Shown here in pieces: positions 32,190-43,404 of a stretch of 64,000 nt of DNA; within the stretch, counting starts at the first letter, position 1, and every line of letters begins with the position of its first letter. The position numbers and the translations under genes are program-made. Under the pieces are notes generated by a model that was not told the origin of the DNA, made no database searches, and saw nothing but the letters and a program-made list of their open reading frames with translations. This DNA is from Amblyomma americanum (Eukaryota; Arthropoda; Arachnida; Ixodida; Ixodidae): contig NC_135505.1 in assembly GCF_052857255.1 (NCBI RefSeq), positions 48,173,507 to 48,237,506 on the forward strand, read 5' to 3'.

Positions 32190-33170
32190 ATGCTCTCAAA
32201 GCTAACTTCTGTTTTGTTAGCAGCTCGTATTTATGTGTCTTTATGTCGTCTTTATATCACTTGCGATTATCCAGGTGATTAGCCGGGGTTATTCAAGGAC
32301 GTGTTTGCTTCAGTAAATTATCATGAAGTATGCTTTGTTTTCTTGGAGATACTCGCAAGGAAAATGTTACATTTTGCGTTAGTCCATTATGAGTTACTAA
32401 GTGCCTGTTAGTATAGTTTAGTAGATGGCCTCGGCGAAAACTGTTTGACATCAGCCGCCTCTCCTTGATAAGTGCGTCCTACATCGTAGCTAACGATATG
32501 ACCCAGAAACAGCTGCTGTGCGCAGGCGGAGCGGCACTTGAGGTTTGAAGATCAGCTCTAATGACTAGAGTGCTTCTAGCACTCTTCGAAGTTTTGCCAG
32601 GTGACTGTCAGAGCTCGAAGCGAATACAGCGACGTTACTTTAGTACGCTAGACGGTTCTGCAATTTCAGTCCTGCCAGTATAGTGAATCTTTTCCTGCTC
32701 CCCCTCCCTCTCCTTCAGTGTCACTACTATAGAACTGAGGGCAAATGGCATCTCCTAAAACAAGCCAAGCACGTCGGCGTAATGAATACGGTATTCTTTC
32801 AATGTCTATTGGTGATTTCATTTTTGCCAACAACCACTATTGACATCCATCCAAGAAAAATACTAGGCATTGCACAACAGGTTCTATATGTCGATGATGC
32901 TTGCTGCGGGTAGGCGTCCTTCATTGTTAGTTTTTTAAGCTATGTTAATTGACAAAAAAGCAAAGCATGCTGTTCTTTCTCTGAATAGCAACTGGTGGCA
33001 CCGAGGGGGTTTCGAACGGTATGATGACGTCGAAGGGAATAACTTTTTCAGTGAGTCTAGAGTGGCTTGCTGTTTTCGCGGCGATACATGCTAGACACTT
33101 TGCAGAGATGTATATCTTGTTCATCGCATATAATTCGTCATATTATTTGGCGCAGCTCAAAAACCTACGT
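32190..33170. other. Unrecognised sequence
   Basis: No motif-bearing frame or repeat recognised. Confidence 0.45.
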
Positions 33171-33174
33171 CCGT

Positions 33175-33460
33175 GCTGGTGAGTAAATATCAGTGTCAGT
33201 GTAGGTGAGTTTATGTGATTCAGGAGACATGAGGGTCAGTCTAGGTGATTAGATGTCAGTGAATGTTTTTTAGTGGCAGTGACTGGGTTCAAGTGCGAGC
33301 GGAGATGAATGCGAGTGAGTGGGTGTCTCTGGTAAATTGAGTTGAAAGGTTGTAATTGTTGCGCTCCATGGGAGTGGAAAAGTTGCGACTGGTTCTGAAT
33401 GGCCTGAGCGAGGAGACAATGTGAGCTATTGTTAAGGTATGAAATTGCAAGTGGATGTTA
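33175..33460 (+). repeat. Degenerate GTCAGTG/GAGTG minisatellite-like stretch
   Basis: Loose repetition of GTGTCAGTGTAGGTGA, GTCAGTCTAGGTGATT, GTCAGTGAATG, GGCAGTGACTGG and GAGTGAGTGGGTGTC at intervals of about 15-40 bases. The period is irregular, so this is a decayed minisatellite at best. Confidence 0.45.
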
Positions 33461-33469
33461 GTGGCAAGT

Positions 33470-34430
33470 GACAGAGGATTCATACGGTGCAGGAACGAGC
33501 ACCTTTTGTTCGCTTTGAATTCAGTGCTTTAGCCTTCGCATAGGCACAGGTCCTGCGCGGGGTAGCGAGCCGCTACAAATTGTGTCGGATCATTAGATCG
33601 ATTTTAAAAGTGTCTACGCTAGAAGAAAAGGCGGCTCTTTTCACGCCTTTCACAAGAATCGAATTCTAAATGCGCAGCTTGCAATGCTTTCTGTATAAAT
33701 AATGTAAGCTTATCAGCAATTGTTTGCATGAGGCAGAATCCCGAGTACTGCATTCGAAGCTTAGTCTGCGTAGGGATCAGTCCAATGTGTAGTACCGCAC
33801 TCGCCGCAATTGCTTGATTGAACACGACCAAGAGGCAGCTGTCTCCTCTATGGTACACCGGAGAAAATGCTGACGTATTTGGCTCGGCCGTCTAGTTACA
33901 TGGGTTGTGCTCAAGCTCGGAAACTACGCCTTTAAAAGCACGCTTTTTCTTTTAGGTCTTGAAGGAGCCCTGTTACAGATATCAAGCAGGCTGTTCTAAT
34001 TTTTGTTTGCCAGATTTCTTACTTTGTGCCTTATGTTTCTCCAAAATTGCACGATTTGTGACTTAGACATTTCGCAGTGCATAGGAAGTTACAAATAAGC
34101 TGAGTACTTCATTTTAGAGCGATAGCTCTATTCCTACCATGAATCTCCTCCAGCGAGTTTCATCCTATGACCTCTGTTTCCGCAATTTCACCTCTAAATA
34201 CTCACATGTTTTCTTAGTCATGTACGCCGCGTTTTCCAACTGCTGTGGATAGGTGTGCAGGGACGTACAGCGAAGAGGACGAGGTTAGCGGCATCCCAGC
34301 AGATGCGCGGTTCGCCGCGGAAAGGAGGTAGCTGCCGCACTGCGCATGCACACGCCGCCGCGGAGAGCTCCGGCAGATGTGCGCTCCGACGCTGTGGGCG
34401 CGTTGCGAAGAAGTGATAAGGAGGCATCCC
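33470..34430. other. Unrecognised sequence
   Basis: The open frame at 33619-33858 (minus) has no recognisable domain. The GC-rich stretch near 34290-34400 has open frames on both strands without motifs. Confidence 0.45.
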
Positions 34431-34439
34431 AGATGTGCT

Positions 34440-34620
34440 GTGTACTCCCTCCGTGGCGTGATACACTTAGGAGAGCAGAAAGTTGGGCTAGTTTGTTAAT
34501 ATGCATACTGAAGAAGTTGGCGCAAGAAAACGCGCCCTATTGTTTTGTTCTTGTTGGTTTTCCTATTTATTCGAGCATATGTCGAGAATAAACCTTCAGT
34601 TGTGAGTAGCACTCGTCTTT
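34440..34620 (+). repeat. Possible LTR/TE 3' region with polyadenylation signal
   Basis: GAAAGTTGGGCTAGTTTGTTAATATGC (about 34480) leads through a T-rich stretch to GAATAAACCTTCAGTTGTG (about 34589) and a TTTGTTTG downstream element. The pattern is that of a transcript end. I recall similar sequence as a dispersed tick repeat, but cannot confirm it here. Confidence 0.3.
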
Positions 34621-34809
34621 GTTTGACTACGCTTGTCCTCGTTCTTCCACGCCAGCTTCTTCAGTACTTCATACACATTGGCTGAGTGGAGCGCGGAAGC
34701 GTCTGCCGGCATCACAAGACATGAATGTGGTCCTGCATAGGATTCCGGTGCACTTCGATGTGTTGAATGGAACGCTGGTTGTGTTCGATGCAACGCCGTC
34801 CGCGGATGG

Positions 34810-35840
34810 TGGTGAACTCTTTATTTCGCACAAAATAGGGAACCAGTCCACGGACCACTTGCGCTGGCTCGGAGGTGGTCGGCGCGGATCCCTTGGGATG
34901 TCGCGGCCTTCACAGCGTGCTAAATACGCCGACGTTGGTGTTTTAGCTGGGGGGTACGCGAGAGGCTCTCCCACGACTCGGGCGTTTGCGTTGTAGTGCG
35001 AGCAAGCCAGTGCCATGTGCATGAGAGTGGCCGGAGCTGAGAAGTGTTTGCACCAGTGTGCTATCTGTTGTGAAAAGATGCTGCTGTACGGAGGGATATG
35101 GACGGCTGCCTGTCGTAGACTGCGCCATGGACGGCCTCGCGTCTTTTTAGATCGCGGCGTGCGGGAAGATATGTGCATCGTCCGAATCAGTAGTACTAGA
35201 GGACATCCGTGTAAGCGGTGAGAAGGGAAGCGCGGGAGATATTAGTGTCAGGGGAAGAGAGGCGGCGGATCACACTTAGCTCGGCAGCTGAGATCTCGGG
35301 CGAGAGTAGGCGCTTGGGCTTTTCCGCTGAGCGGCTCCTGGAATGGAGCTAAAAGAAGAAAGCGAGAGGTGCAAGAGCATCGAATAGTAAGGAAATGTGT
35401 AATGCCTGACTAGAGATACGACCGGCGTTGTGGTTGCGGATCGTCTGTTGAGAGTCACTGACGACGATTTTCGTAACAGGGTCGGTTAGCGCTAGCGCAA
35501 TGGCAACCTCCTCTGCTGCGGGGAGTGTTTCTGCATGGAAATGCTGCAAGTTGTGTGCCAGTGTGGTGATTGCCGCGATCTAACGCCACAATCGCTAGCC
35601 TCGAGGGCTCGTAAGAGGTGTCCGTATACGTGACGACCGGACGTCCCGTGAAGCTTTTCTCGAGTTGACGTACACGGCCGGCCTGTCTCTCGGCGTGGTG
35701 TTTTGGGTGCACCCGTTTGAGACTGGGAGGTATACGGAGACTTTTGCGGTATTCCGGGTAGGTAAGCACAAGCATCGTTTCAATAATTAATCGTCTTGAG
35801 TCTTTCCAAAATAAAGCTGTCAGGATCATCCTCTCGTCAT
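34810..35840 (-). mobile_element. 5'-truncated LINE with RNase H, minus strand
   Basis: RNase H occupies about 35829-35349. A C-terminal region with WCKHFSAPATLMHMALAC (about 35030) is the C-x2-C-x8-H-x4-C motif with its second Cys read as Phe. The 3' end has AATAAAG at about 34821-34827. The upstream end stops near 35840, directly against a plus-strand LINE fragment. It belongs to the same R1/I-like type as the elements at 4885, 15304 and 36925. Frameshifts are present. Confidence 0.65.
35349..35829 (-). pseudogene. RNase H domain fragment in two frames
   Basis: The first frame (35829-35455) has RPVVTYTDTSYEPSRLA with the first Asp. The second (35549-35349) has LPAAEEVAIALALTDPV with the Glu and KIVVSDSQQTIRNHNAG with the second Asp. 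The acidic triad is intact but lies in two frames, joined by a shift at about 35500. Upstream, EYRKSLRIPPSLKRVHPKHHAERQAGR is the linker before RNase H in this group. No RT is present. Confidence 0.7.
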
Positions 35841-35844
35841 CTTT

Positions 35845-36343
35845 CGTCTAAGTTGCCTAGTTCATCATTCTTTCATTTTTTTGTGATACAGTGACTCCCC
35901 CTTTACAGCTGACCTCACTGCTTCTGGCCATCATATCTCATCCCAGTCGGACCATCCACATAAAGTACAACCTATGTTCGCATGGCTAAAATATCAAACC
36001 TCACCCTTCTTAATATTATTAGAAGACTTGAAGGGCGTTGCCGGCTGACACAGTTACTGAAACTGATCTCGTTTTGAAGCAAAACTTTAGCCCACCTTGG
36101 TTGCTAACCTCGCCATTATGTTCTTTTCACTGTTGTCTTTTAAAGATTTATGCTCTTTGTAATCAAGTTATGTATCTCTTAGCGAATTCAGTCATGTGGA
36201 CTTTCCCTTTTATGTATAGTTCCTTACAACATTTATTAACCAACGTACGCTTAGTTTATGTATTCTGCTTTTTTTATGTCCTCCCGTCCTCCCTGTGTAA
36301 TGCCCACTTGGGCCTTTAGGGTATTTAAATAAATAAATAAACT
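35845..36343 (+). mobile_element. CR1-like LINE 3' fragment with (AATA)n tail
   Basis: Plus-strand broken frames keep LESFQNKAVRIIL at its start (about 35798-35835) and thumb-like sequence to about 36130. The 3' end reads CTTGGGCCTTTAGGGTATTTAAATAAATAAATAAAC (about 36308-36343), a typical CR1/L2-group simple-repeat tail. No catalytic motif is left. Confidence 0.55.
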
Positions 36344-36344
36344 G

Positions 36345-36720
36345 GGGCCCACCCTCGTCGCTAAAATCCCAACCTGCTGCAGTGCCTCTCGGCCAGCGTG
36401 TGTAACTGAGAGCTGCTCGTATCGGGCGGTGATGATAGCTTTAATCAGTCCGCCCACGGTATTCAAGATGCCGAGAGCCGCAAACGTTCGAGTAGCTTTT
36501 GACGCCTCTAGCCGTTCGTTTTTGGCACGGGTAAGACGTAGGTATGGTGCAGAGTAGGTATTGCGGGAGCAGATGGAGGCTTGAGCTAGGCGTGGGAGGT
36601 GGGACTCTCGCATACATCGGTTCTTGTTTGAGACTAACTTAAGAAGCTGGCCGATCTGTACCACCGGCTGATCCATGCGTTTCCGCATAATGTTGTTGCT
36701 GCAGTTTGCCTGTGGATGTA
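36345..36720 (-). pseudogene. LINE RT thumb fragment, minus strand
   Basis: Frame 36251-36688 includes VQIGQLLKLVSNKNRCMRE, NTYSAPYLRLTRAKNERLEA and KATRTFAALGI. This matches the post-RT thumb of the R1/I-like element at 16367-17026 (there: LSMLRRVSNRNRGLK, TYSAPYLQLTKANRDAL). The carboxyl part runs into the simple tail of the neighbouring CR1-like element. There is no palm and no RNase H on this strand. Confidence 0.65.
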
Positions 36721-36924
36721 GGCCCCGGATCCTGATGTGGTCTGTACGAGATGAGGTTGCCTTTCACCTGGAGGTTGATCTCAGGAAGTATCTTTGGTAG
36801 GCGTTATCCCTGGAACGGGATGGTGATATGCTGAGACTTTGTCGCTGAGCAAGTGAGGACAACCGTATCGAGACAGTTTCCGACCCGTTCGATGGTGGTC
36901 TGGAGAGTCTCTTTCATTTGGCCG

Positions 36925-37885
36925 TCCCTGCCGTGCGTGATCCAGAAGGTAGGGTGATTGTCGTGAATCTCCTACACTATCCAAAAACGCAACCCGTGCA
37001 CTGCGAAGGACGATGCACAGCGAGGGCTCGCGCCCTACACGCCAAATACGGCCAACACGGCAATGTAGCCTACGTGAACGCAGCGGAATACCGACAAACC
37101 ATGCGAAAAGCGTTTTAACTGGTCGCGGTGAACGGGAACGGCACCCCGTTGGAGGCCGCGTTGATAGAAACCACCTCAGAGACGGCGGATGAAGCGGCAA
37201 TAGCCTTAGCTAGAGCGAGCACGCGTGCTGATTTTATATTCAGCAACTCCAAAACAGCCCTTCGCCATTTCGCGAGGGCCGTATCACATCTACCTCAGAC
37301 CGCAACTTTCAAAACACACCGCTTACGATTAGAGAAGTTGATTCGATCAGGGTCCCGGCCCAATCTCCTAATCCAGGGAACTAGGCGGCTCGCGCGCAAG
37401 CCCGAGGTTTCGTCGACGGGGCAGTGAGCTCGCCCTCCGACCCGAATTTCACGAGGGACGGGTTTATCTCATTTCATGACATCACCCATCACTATAGGCT
37501 GGAGAGGCGCGCATATCCCCCTCCCCACAAATCGTTAACAAAAGCGCAGGAAGTTACGTGGCGCCGACTGCAAACACGCTGTCTTCTGAATCCGGCAGTG
37601 CTTGCCCTCATGTACCCTGGCCAGTACGACCCAAACTGCCATAAATGTGGTGAAAGGTCCACATATGACCACATTCTGTGGAACTGCGCAAATGCTCCGC
37701 CTCCGGCGGATGTATTACAGCTCCTTTCTCCCGAGCGGTGGGAGGCCGTGCTGGTCAGCTTGGACCCTAAGATTCAAGAACGGGCAATCAAGCGGGCCAA
37801 TGAGGTCGCCGCCAGCCATGGGCTAGCGGGCATCTAGTATGTGTTTCCTGCAACCTGCTCTCGACGCAATAAATGTTTTGCAATT
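36925..37885 (+). mobile_element. 5'-truncated LINE with RNase H and CCHC motif, plus strand
   Basis: Contains a readable RNase H domain (about 37035-37420), a C-terminal domain ending GLAGI at 37837, then AATAAA at 37869-37874 and the 3' end near 37885. It lies head-to-head with the minus-strand RT thumb of the same type (36345-36720). The two could therefore be halves of one element rearranged by inversion during insertion. Coding is fairly well preserved, with only two short frames needed for 270 codons. Confidence 0.7.
37035..37837 (+). pseudogene. RNase H plus C-terminal zinc-motif region of a LINE ORF2
   Basis: AYVNAAEYRQ is the first acidic strand with Asp replaced by Asn. TADEAAIALARAST carries the Glu. 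FIFSNSKTALRHFARA is the second Asp strand, also Asn. The C-terminal frame (37424-37837) includes RLERRAYPPPHKSLTKAQEV, WRRLQTRCLLNPAVLA and CHKCGERSTYDHILWNC (C-x2-C-x8-H-x4-C), a motif found at the end of R1/I-like ORF2. Loss of both acids predicts a catalytically dead RNase H. The two frames overlap by 4 bases at 37424. Confidence 0.75.
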
Positions 37886-37886
37886 C

Positions 37887-38230
37887 AATCCTACCAGGTT
37901 TTAGCTGGGTCATTAAGGACGATAAAACGTACTGTGGTTTTGCTTGGTCATCCCATCCCTTGAATGTCGCCACACGCTCAAGGTCGTCCAACCATTCCTC
38001 GCCGTCTCCCTGGGGTAGACCACTGAATATAGGAGAATCACGTGGCTGCTAAAGAACCAGGGGGTATGACACAGCATACCCTCCATCTTCAGTGCCGTTG
38101 CAAGCCCTCGGCATCCACCCCTCCGCCAGATGTTGCGTAGTGGTGACGACAGTCCGGCGTGCAGGAAGACGGCGAAAAGGGCTTCCAAACGAAACTCTTT
38201 ATTCGCCTCACTTATGCCCACAAAGGAATT
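37887..38230 (-). mobile_element. Ty3/gypsy LTR end, primer-binding site and gag start
   Basis: Read on the minus strand: AATAAAGAGTTTCG (about 38200) as the polyadenylation region, an LTR-like end at ...CTACGCAACA (about 38135), then TCTGGCGGAGGGGTGG where the primer-binding site is expected. The gag amino end follows (about 38030-37890): IFSGLPQGDGEEWLDDLE, RVATFKGWDDQAK. The gag stops at the 3' end of the plus-strand LINE at 37886. The rest of the provirus is not adjacent, so this is a fragment. The tRNA primer cannot be identified from what is left. Confidence 0.5.
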
Positions 38231-38234
38231 TGAT

Positions 38235-39680
38235 TCAGCGGCGGCGTAGCAACAAGCGTTCTCGGGCGTTTCGACGAGAATGCCCGCTGCTATCGGCCGT
38301 GCTCATTTTAAAGCTGATAGAGAAAATTCTAGATGCAGCATGCAAAGTTAATACAACAGTTTTTAATAACGTAGAATGAACTCCGCCTGGATGAGATAAA
38401 TCGAGATACATCTGGTCGTATCTTGGACAACAAACGGTAAAGCCTGACTGCCAGCAGCTTAAAAGAACCAACAAAAAAAACAGTACAAAGATTTGCGGCA
38501 ACATTATCCTCCTTGTATTCAGAGCCTGCACGCTACCGTTTTTGAAAGACACCCTGAAAATTTGAACCGAGGCACCTCCTGTAGCTTACTCCTTTCCTCT
38601 CAGCGCAGCTGCCGACCGTGCTTGAAAATTTCTGACCAGCTCAGTGAGAAAAGTGAAAATGAAATAACCTAGCGGAGGTGGCGAGAAGCATGCGAGCGCT
38701 TTTCGACTTCATTACGGTTTAGCTAGCCAAGTCAGGCATTAAACTTACCAAGCTCATAGTCGTCCATATCAGCCTTCGTTGCAATCTTGTCGTCGAAGAC
38801 ACCCTGAAAAGAAAGGATACATACGCTCGCTGTAAAATGCGGGTTTTCAAGTCATTCAATCGGTATCGAATCGTTTATGAAAGAGGTGCAAGCATCGCAA
38901 CATACAGCCGCTAGCAGAGGGCTTCAGGTGAGAGTGAGAAAGCTCGGAAGCCCAGAAGCTAATGAAGTTTGTGGAATTAAATACCTGCGCTTTTTAATTA
39001 GCTTTATTTAATGCCTTCTCTCCAAGGTTTGCTATCAGAATGCCAGCATGCTGAAATGAACTTCACACTTGGAATTTTTATTAGTTGCGTGGTTTCTTCC
39101 AACTTATGATTGCTCCATTCTTCTTTTACATAGTGCCCCTTAAAAAAACCAAGGATTCTTTATCTCCTAACATTAAGCCCCTGTTATCATGCTTAAATAA
39201 ATGACCATTTCAACAAAACAGGCTCTTTATTTTCCAAAAAAACAGTTCTGGGCTGCAATTCTGACCATTTGCTTGAACTGGAGACCTGTAAAGTGCAGAT
39301 GGATTGGCAGGGCATAAATAACTTCTCATTTCGTGCTTATTCAACGTATGCAGACAGGTACACGGGAGAGGAAAAGCGCTTATCCTATGGGCATCTTTTT
39401 TGTGTGCATCTGTGTTTGTTCTCCTCAAATCCAGTCTCTTAGGTGCATACACGCATAACTCAAATCGGTCTACATCATTGCTCAGCGAAACGTTTTCTCC
39501 TTGTCACCTTTGCGTACTTGTGCGTGCACTCAGACACCCTTAGATCGTGTGGAGGTAGCGGTCTCGGTCTCTAAAGAGATGCCCTCGACTCTGCGTAGCA
39601 AGCTCAGCCAGAAACAAGCTACCAAGCTACCAAGTGAGAAAGGGGTATGGTCATTTGGTGCCGACTTTTTGCCGATCGTA
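38235..39680. other. Unrecognised sequence
   Basis: No domain or repeat recognised. ACACCCTGAAAA occurs at 38551 and 38798, which is too short to interpret. Confidence 0.45.
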
Positions 39681-39687
39681 AGCCGGA

Positions 39688-41347
39688 TAATAATAATAAT
39701 AATAATAGAGATTTATTCATCACAACGATGAAAAGGGCCGAGGAAAAAAGCCAGCAAGGCTTGACGAGCCCTCGGCCCCTACATATACAAAGGCATCAGC
39801 GGAACAAAGAATACATATTGTGCAACAGTATCACAATAACAAAATTAGTACTACAAACTTTTGATGCAAACACTGAATAAAGGAAAAATGAAAAGATTAT
39901 AAAAGCAGACTAATTTTTGAAACACAGGAAATGTTTACAAAGGTCACGGATCGGCGTACTAATTATGTCAATATTTTTATGATGTAACGTGTTTAGGTGT
40001 TTAGGCAACTGGAAGGCAATCATTTGTAATCCGTAGTTTGTTCTTGGAGTTTTAGTCTGCCACGGGGAGTGTTGTCTAGTGTTATACAGCTTCTCGCTCG
40101 GCGTTAGGGAGGCCAGTCTCCCCAAATAATCAGTATGACCGAAGTAGCTCCTTCTTATATCTCGAAAGCAGTTGAAAACTATAGATGTCAAAAATTTTCA
40201 TAATACATGCATCTTCAAAGTACTGGTTTGTATGCTGGTTGAAACTAAGCTGGAATATGCACCTTATCGCTTTCTTTTGAAGTAGATAAATTTTGTCTAG
40301 ATTATTCAGAGTGGTCATGCCCCAGACAAGGTGACAATAATTTAAATGGGACAAAAACAACGATTTGTATATGAGCTCCTTAATCCTCGAAGGAAGCATT
40401 GTTTTCAGGCGATATAGGTGTCCTACGACTCGAGCGAGTTTAGGCAAGATAGTATCTACATGATGGTCCCATGACATTGTTTCGTGAAAGACGACTCCAA
40501 GTGTTTTAAATTTTTCTACTATCTCAATCTCCTCTGAATTAAGTAGTAGCTTTTTATTTGTATGCAGAAGTTTATTCCTTGGTCGGAAGATAACAGCCTT
40601 GCTTTTATTCACATTTATTTTTAACCCATTTAGTACTGTCCAGGTGTTTAGTTGGCATAAAATATTGTTTCCTTTGTCTATCAGGGAATCGCAGTCATTC
40701 GTTGAGAGGAAAATACTTGTGTCGTCTGCATAAATAAAAAACGATGCTTGGTCGGTGATGTTTACTATGTCGTTAATAAATAAGTTGAAGAGCAAAGGCC
40801 CCAATATGCTACCCTGCGGCACTCCACATTTTATATTCTTTAAAGAAGACTCAATACCATTAATGGTTGTATATTGTGCACGATTAGAAAGATAAGAGTT
40901 TAAACGTTGCAGAGGAAGACCTCTAATTCCATACATTTCAAGCTTTCTAATCAGCAGTTCGTGATTTAGAGAATCAAATGCTTTTTTGAAATCTACGAAG
41001 GTAGTTAGCACGATATGTTTCTTTTCAAAACTGTTTAGGATATATTCTTTCTCGTGAAGAAGCGCAAGCTCAGTGGATTTTTTCTTCCGAAATCCAAACT
41101 GCCATCCTGTTATAATATCATTTTTTTCTATGAATTTTTGCAGTCGAGAGAAGATAAGCTTTTCTAAGCCTTTAGAAAAGACAGGGAGCAAAGAAATAGG
41201 TCTGTAATTTCCAAGGGAGTTCTTGTCACCTTTCTTGTAAATAACTACTACTTTAGCCACCTGCATTTTATTTGGAAATATGCCCTTTAAAAAACATAAG
41301 TTGAATAAATAACTTAGTCGGATCCAACGATTCACAAAAAAAAACAA
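39688..41347 (-). mobile_element. 5'-truncated LINE with well-preserved RT (CR1/L2/Jockey group)
   Basis: The minus strand carries a 405-codon RT frame (41347-40130). After one frameshift at about 40140-40190 it has a further 90 codons to a stop at 39910. A 3' UTR follows with AATAAA (39713-39718) and an (ATT)n tail at 39687-39708. The 5' end is cut inside the RT fingers at about 41347. This is the youngest-looking LINE in the window: one frameshift in almost 490 codons. No endonuclease or RNase H is present. Confidence 0.85.
40130..41347 (-). pseudogene. Reverse transcriptase, N-terminally truncated
   Basis: Motifs in order: VVVIYKKGDKNSLGNYRPIS with LLPVFSKGLEK (fingers), WQFGFRKKKSTELA, TTFVDFKKAFDSLNHELL (catalytic Asp), CGVPQGSILGPLLFNLFIND (palm), FFIYADDTSIFLS (catalytic ADD), and VLNGLKINVNKSKAVIF. 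The thumb follows with HLNYCHLVWGMTT and LLQKKAIRCIF. All catalytic acids of motifs A and C are present. It copies LINE RNA at a nicked target in an active element. A frameshift near 40150 moves the C-terminal part (SYFGHTDYLGRLASLTPSEK) to another frame. Confidence 0.88.
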
Positions 41348-41349
41348 AG

Positions 41350-42135
41350 TTTATACAGCAAAGGGACGACCCAGACGAATTTCTGATCACTTGTACGAGC
41401 ACATGCAAGGGGTTACAACACAATGCAACTCGCGCAAAGTATCACTCAAGAGATGCTACAGTTACATAAAAAAAACTTGCACCTAAAGTTAAATAATATA
41501 GGAGACATAAGTGAACAGACGACAATTTGTTCGCCGGGCACTACGTCAGTCCGACGTCAGGAGGATCCGACGGGGCAGTTCCGCAGGCTGACATACACTG
41601 CTTCGCTGGTCCGTGGCTCAACGAGTGGTGTTGACTCGAGAATCGTGCTGGCGCACTGCTCCGAACCCCAACCGGGGGCACGGGCTGGCGGACAGTAGTC
41701 AACTTCCTTCATAGAGGGGGGCGCGCCCCGTCTATTCATTTCATCGTGTCAAGGAAGGCGCGCACATACACACAGTATTAGCTTTACATTTGCAATTTCC
41801 ATCTCGCGCCGGGTGCGCTTTCCCATTAATCAGGCCAGGAGGTCAGCTTTCCAGAAAACTTGAGTTCTTCCTTACAATCCACTGTCGCCGGCGAGCAAGG
41901 GAAGTGGAGAGCGCATAACTCAGCACGCTCAAGGCTACGCCCTACACGTCGTACCCCTCTCTCTCGCTTATTGCACCTTCCTGACATGAGTCAGCCACGT
42001 AAACTACTCGCTCCAGCTGCTCCTTCTTGCTCACTCTCACCTCTTGAAATCAAGGAGTTCATAACGGGTGTCACTGCGAAGAACAGCATGCCACAGGCTG
42101 CGCTGCTACTAGCTGCTGTGATCTACCTACATAGC
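41350..42135. other. Unrecognised sequence
   Basis: GC-richer than its surroundings, with a short open frame on each strand near 41557-41739. No motif. It borders the cut 5' end of the LINE at 41347. Confidence 0.4.
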
Positions 42136-42139
42136 TGAG

Positions 42140-42870
42140 CAGTATTCGCAAGACACGCATCTTCACTGATGGCTCAGCTTCTCAAGAGTCCTCACCATGC
42201 GGTCTTTATGTGCTTTCATCAGGCCAAATGCTTACATGACGCCTACAACGTAGGATATCCTCCAGCGCATCAGAGCTATACGGAATAAAAGAAGCTGTCG
42301 GATAAATGTTTCGCCATAACCGAGAACGCTGTGTAATCTTCATGGACTCTCAAGGAGCGCTACAAAGCTTGTCCAACCTACTGAAGATGACAGATCTTCA
42401 GCCAATATCTCATGTCATTAGATGCCTGAACCACTTTGCTGGTGCTGAAGGCCACTGTTTAATTTTTAATGGATTCTAGTTGACTGCGGCATCGTGGCCA
42501 TCGGGAAAGCAGACGAATTGGCCGGCAAAGGTCTACAACATAGTAAATAAAAGCGCATCTTCCTCTCACAATCAGATGCGTCCCAACTCGCTAAACGATA
42601 TGCCGAGGATGAAAAGAACCGCCTCTAAAATTCGTTAAGTCATCAGTTCTCCTTACTCAATTCCATCGACTCAGAGCTCAAATCAAGATTGCCACTCGAG
42701 CTTCCGCGTCATATAGAAACAATTCATCATCGTCTCCGTCATAATGTTGATTCTATGAAGAGTCTACAGTACCGTTTCAGTCTAGCATACAGTCCGTACT
42801 GTGACAACTGCAGCTGAATTGAGACTGTCCTTTATATTCTTTAAAATGTGCAGCATATGCCAGCTAACAT
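42140..42870 (+). pseudogene. LINE RNase H and C-terminal motif fossil
   Basis: Plus-strand broken frames read TRIFTDGSASQESSPCGL (first Asp, about 42160), RISSSASELYGIKEAV (Glu, about 42265), CVIFMDSQGALQSLSNL (second Asp, about 42340) and a decayed AxxxADxxAKG block near 42505. They end in PYCDNCS (about 42800), a C-x2-C motif as in the ORF2 C-terminus. The D-E-D triad is intact, but several stops and shifts make it non-functional. The element has no identifiable RT next to it. Confidence 0.65.
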
Positions 42871-42874
42871 GTGC

Positions 42875-43395
42875 AGTATGAAAAATGCATGCAGTCCGTC
42901 ACTCGAGCGTCACTAACAGCGGGCTCTTAAGAGTTTTCAAAGTCTTGCAAATTTGCAAACCCATTTGCCACAATACCGTACTAGATATGTAGAAAGCTGG
43001 ATAGTTCCTACTTCTTGTCTGAATACCGGGCGACAGCGCCTATCCACACGCTTCCCTTTCTTTTGAACGCCCAGAAATTAAATGGCTGATGATTTATTTC
43101 CTTCTTCTTACCAGAATCTACGGCTTATGTATAGTGCACAATTTTGGACATATTATTATTCTGTAATTTCATCTTATTATGTGCTTTGAATTTTAACTGG
43201 CATTTAATATTTGGATTGGGACCTGAGTATTATACCGAACGTTAGATTCCCCTGCTGTGCCAACTTGTGCACATTTTTGATGTACTTTTGTGCTGCTTCT
43301 GCCAAAATCAAAGATAAAAGCAAGGGCTGTGGGCTGGACAAGCTGCCTGCGACTAGCTTTTTAAGAGCGTTAGCTCTTACTCATAACATTCGAGA
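42875..43395. other. Unrecognised sequence
   Basis: AT-rich, with nothing supported. Confidence 0.45.
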
Positions 43396-43404
43396 ATTAG
43401 TAGG

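Noticed and set aside
34669..35178. 169-codon minus frame as an independent gene
   Set aside because: Part of it is the C-terminal CCHC region and 3' UTR of the LINE at 34810-35840.
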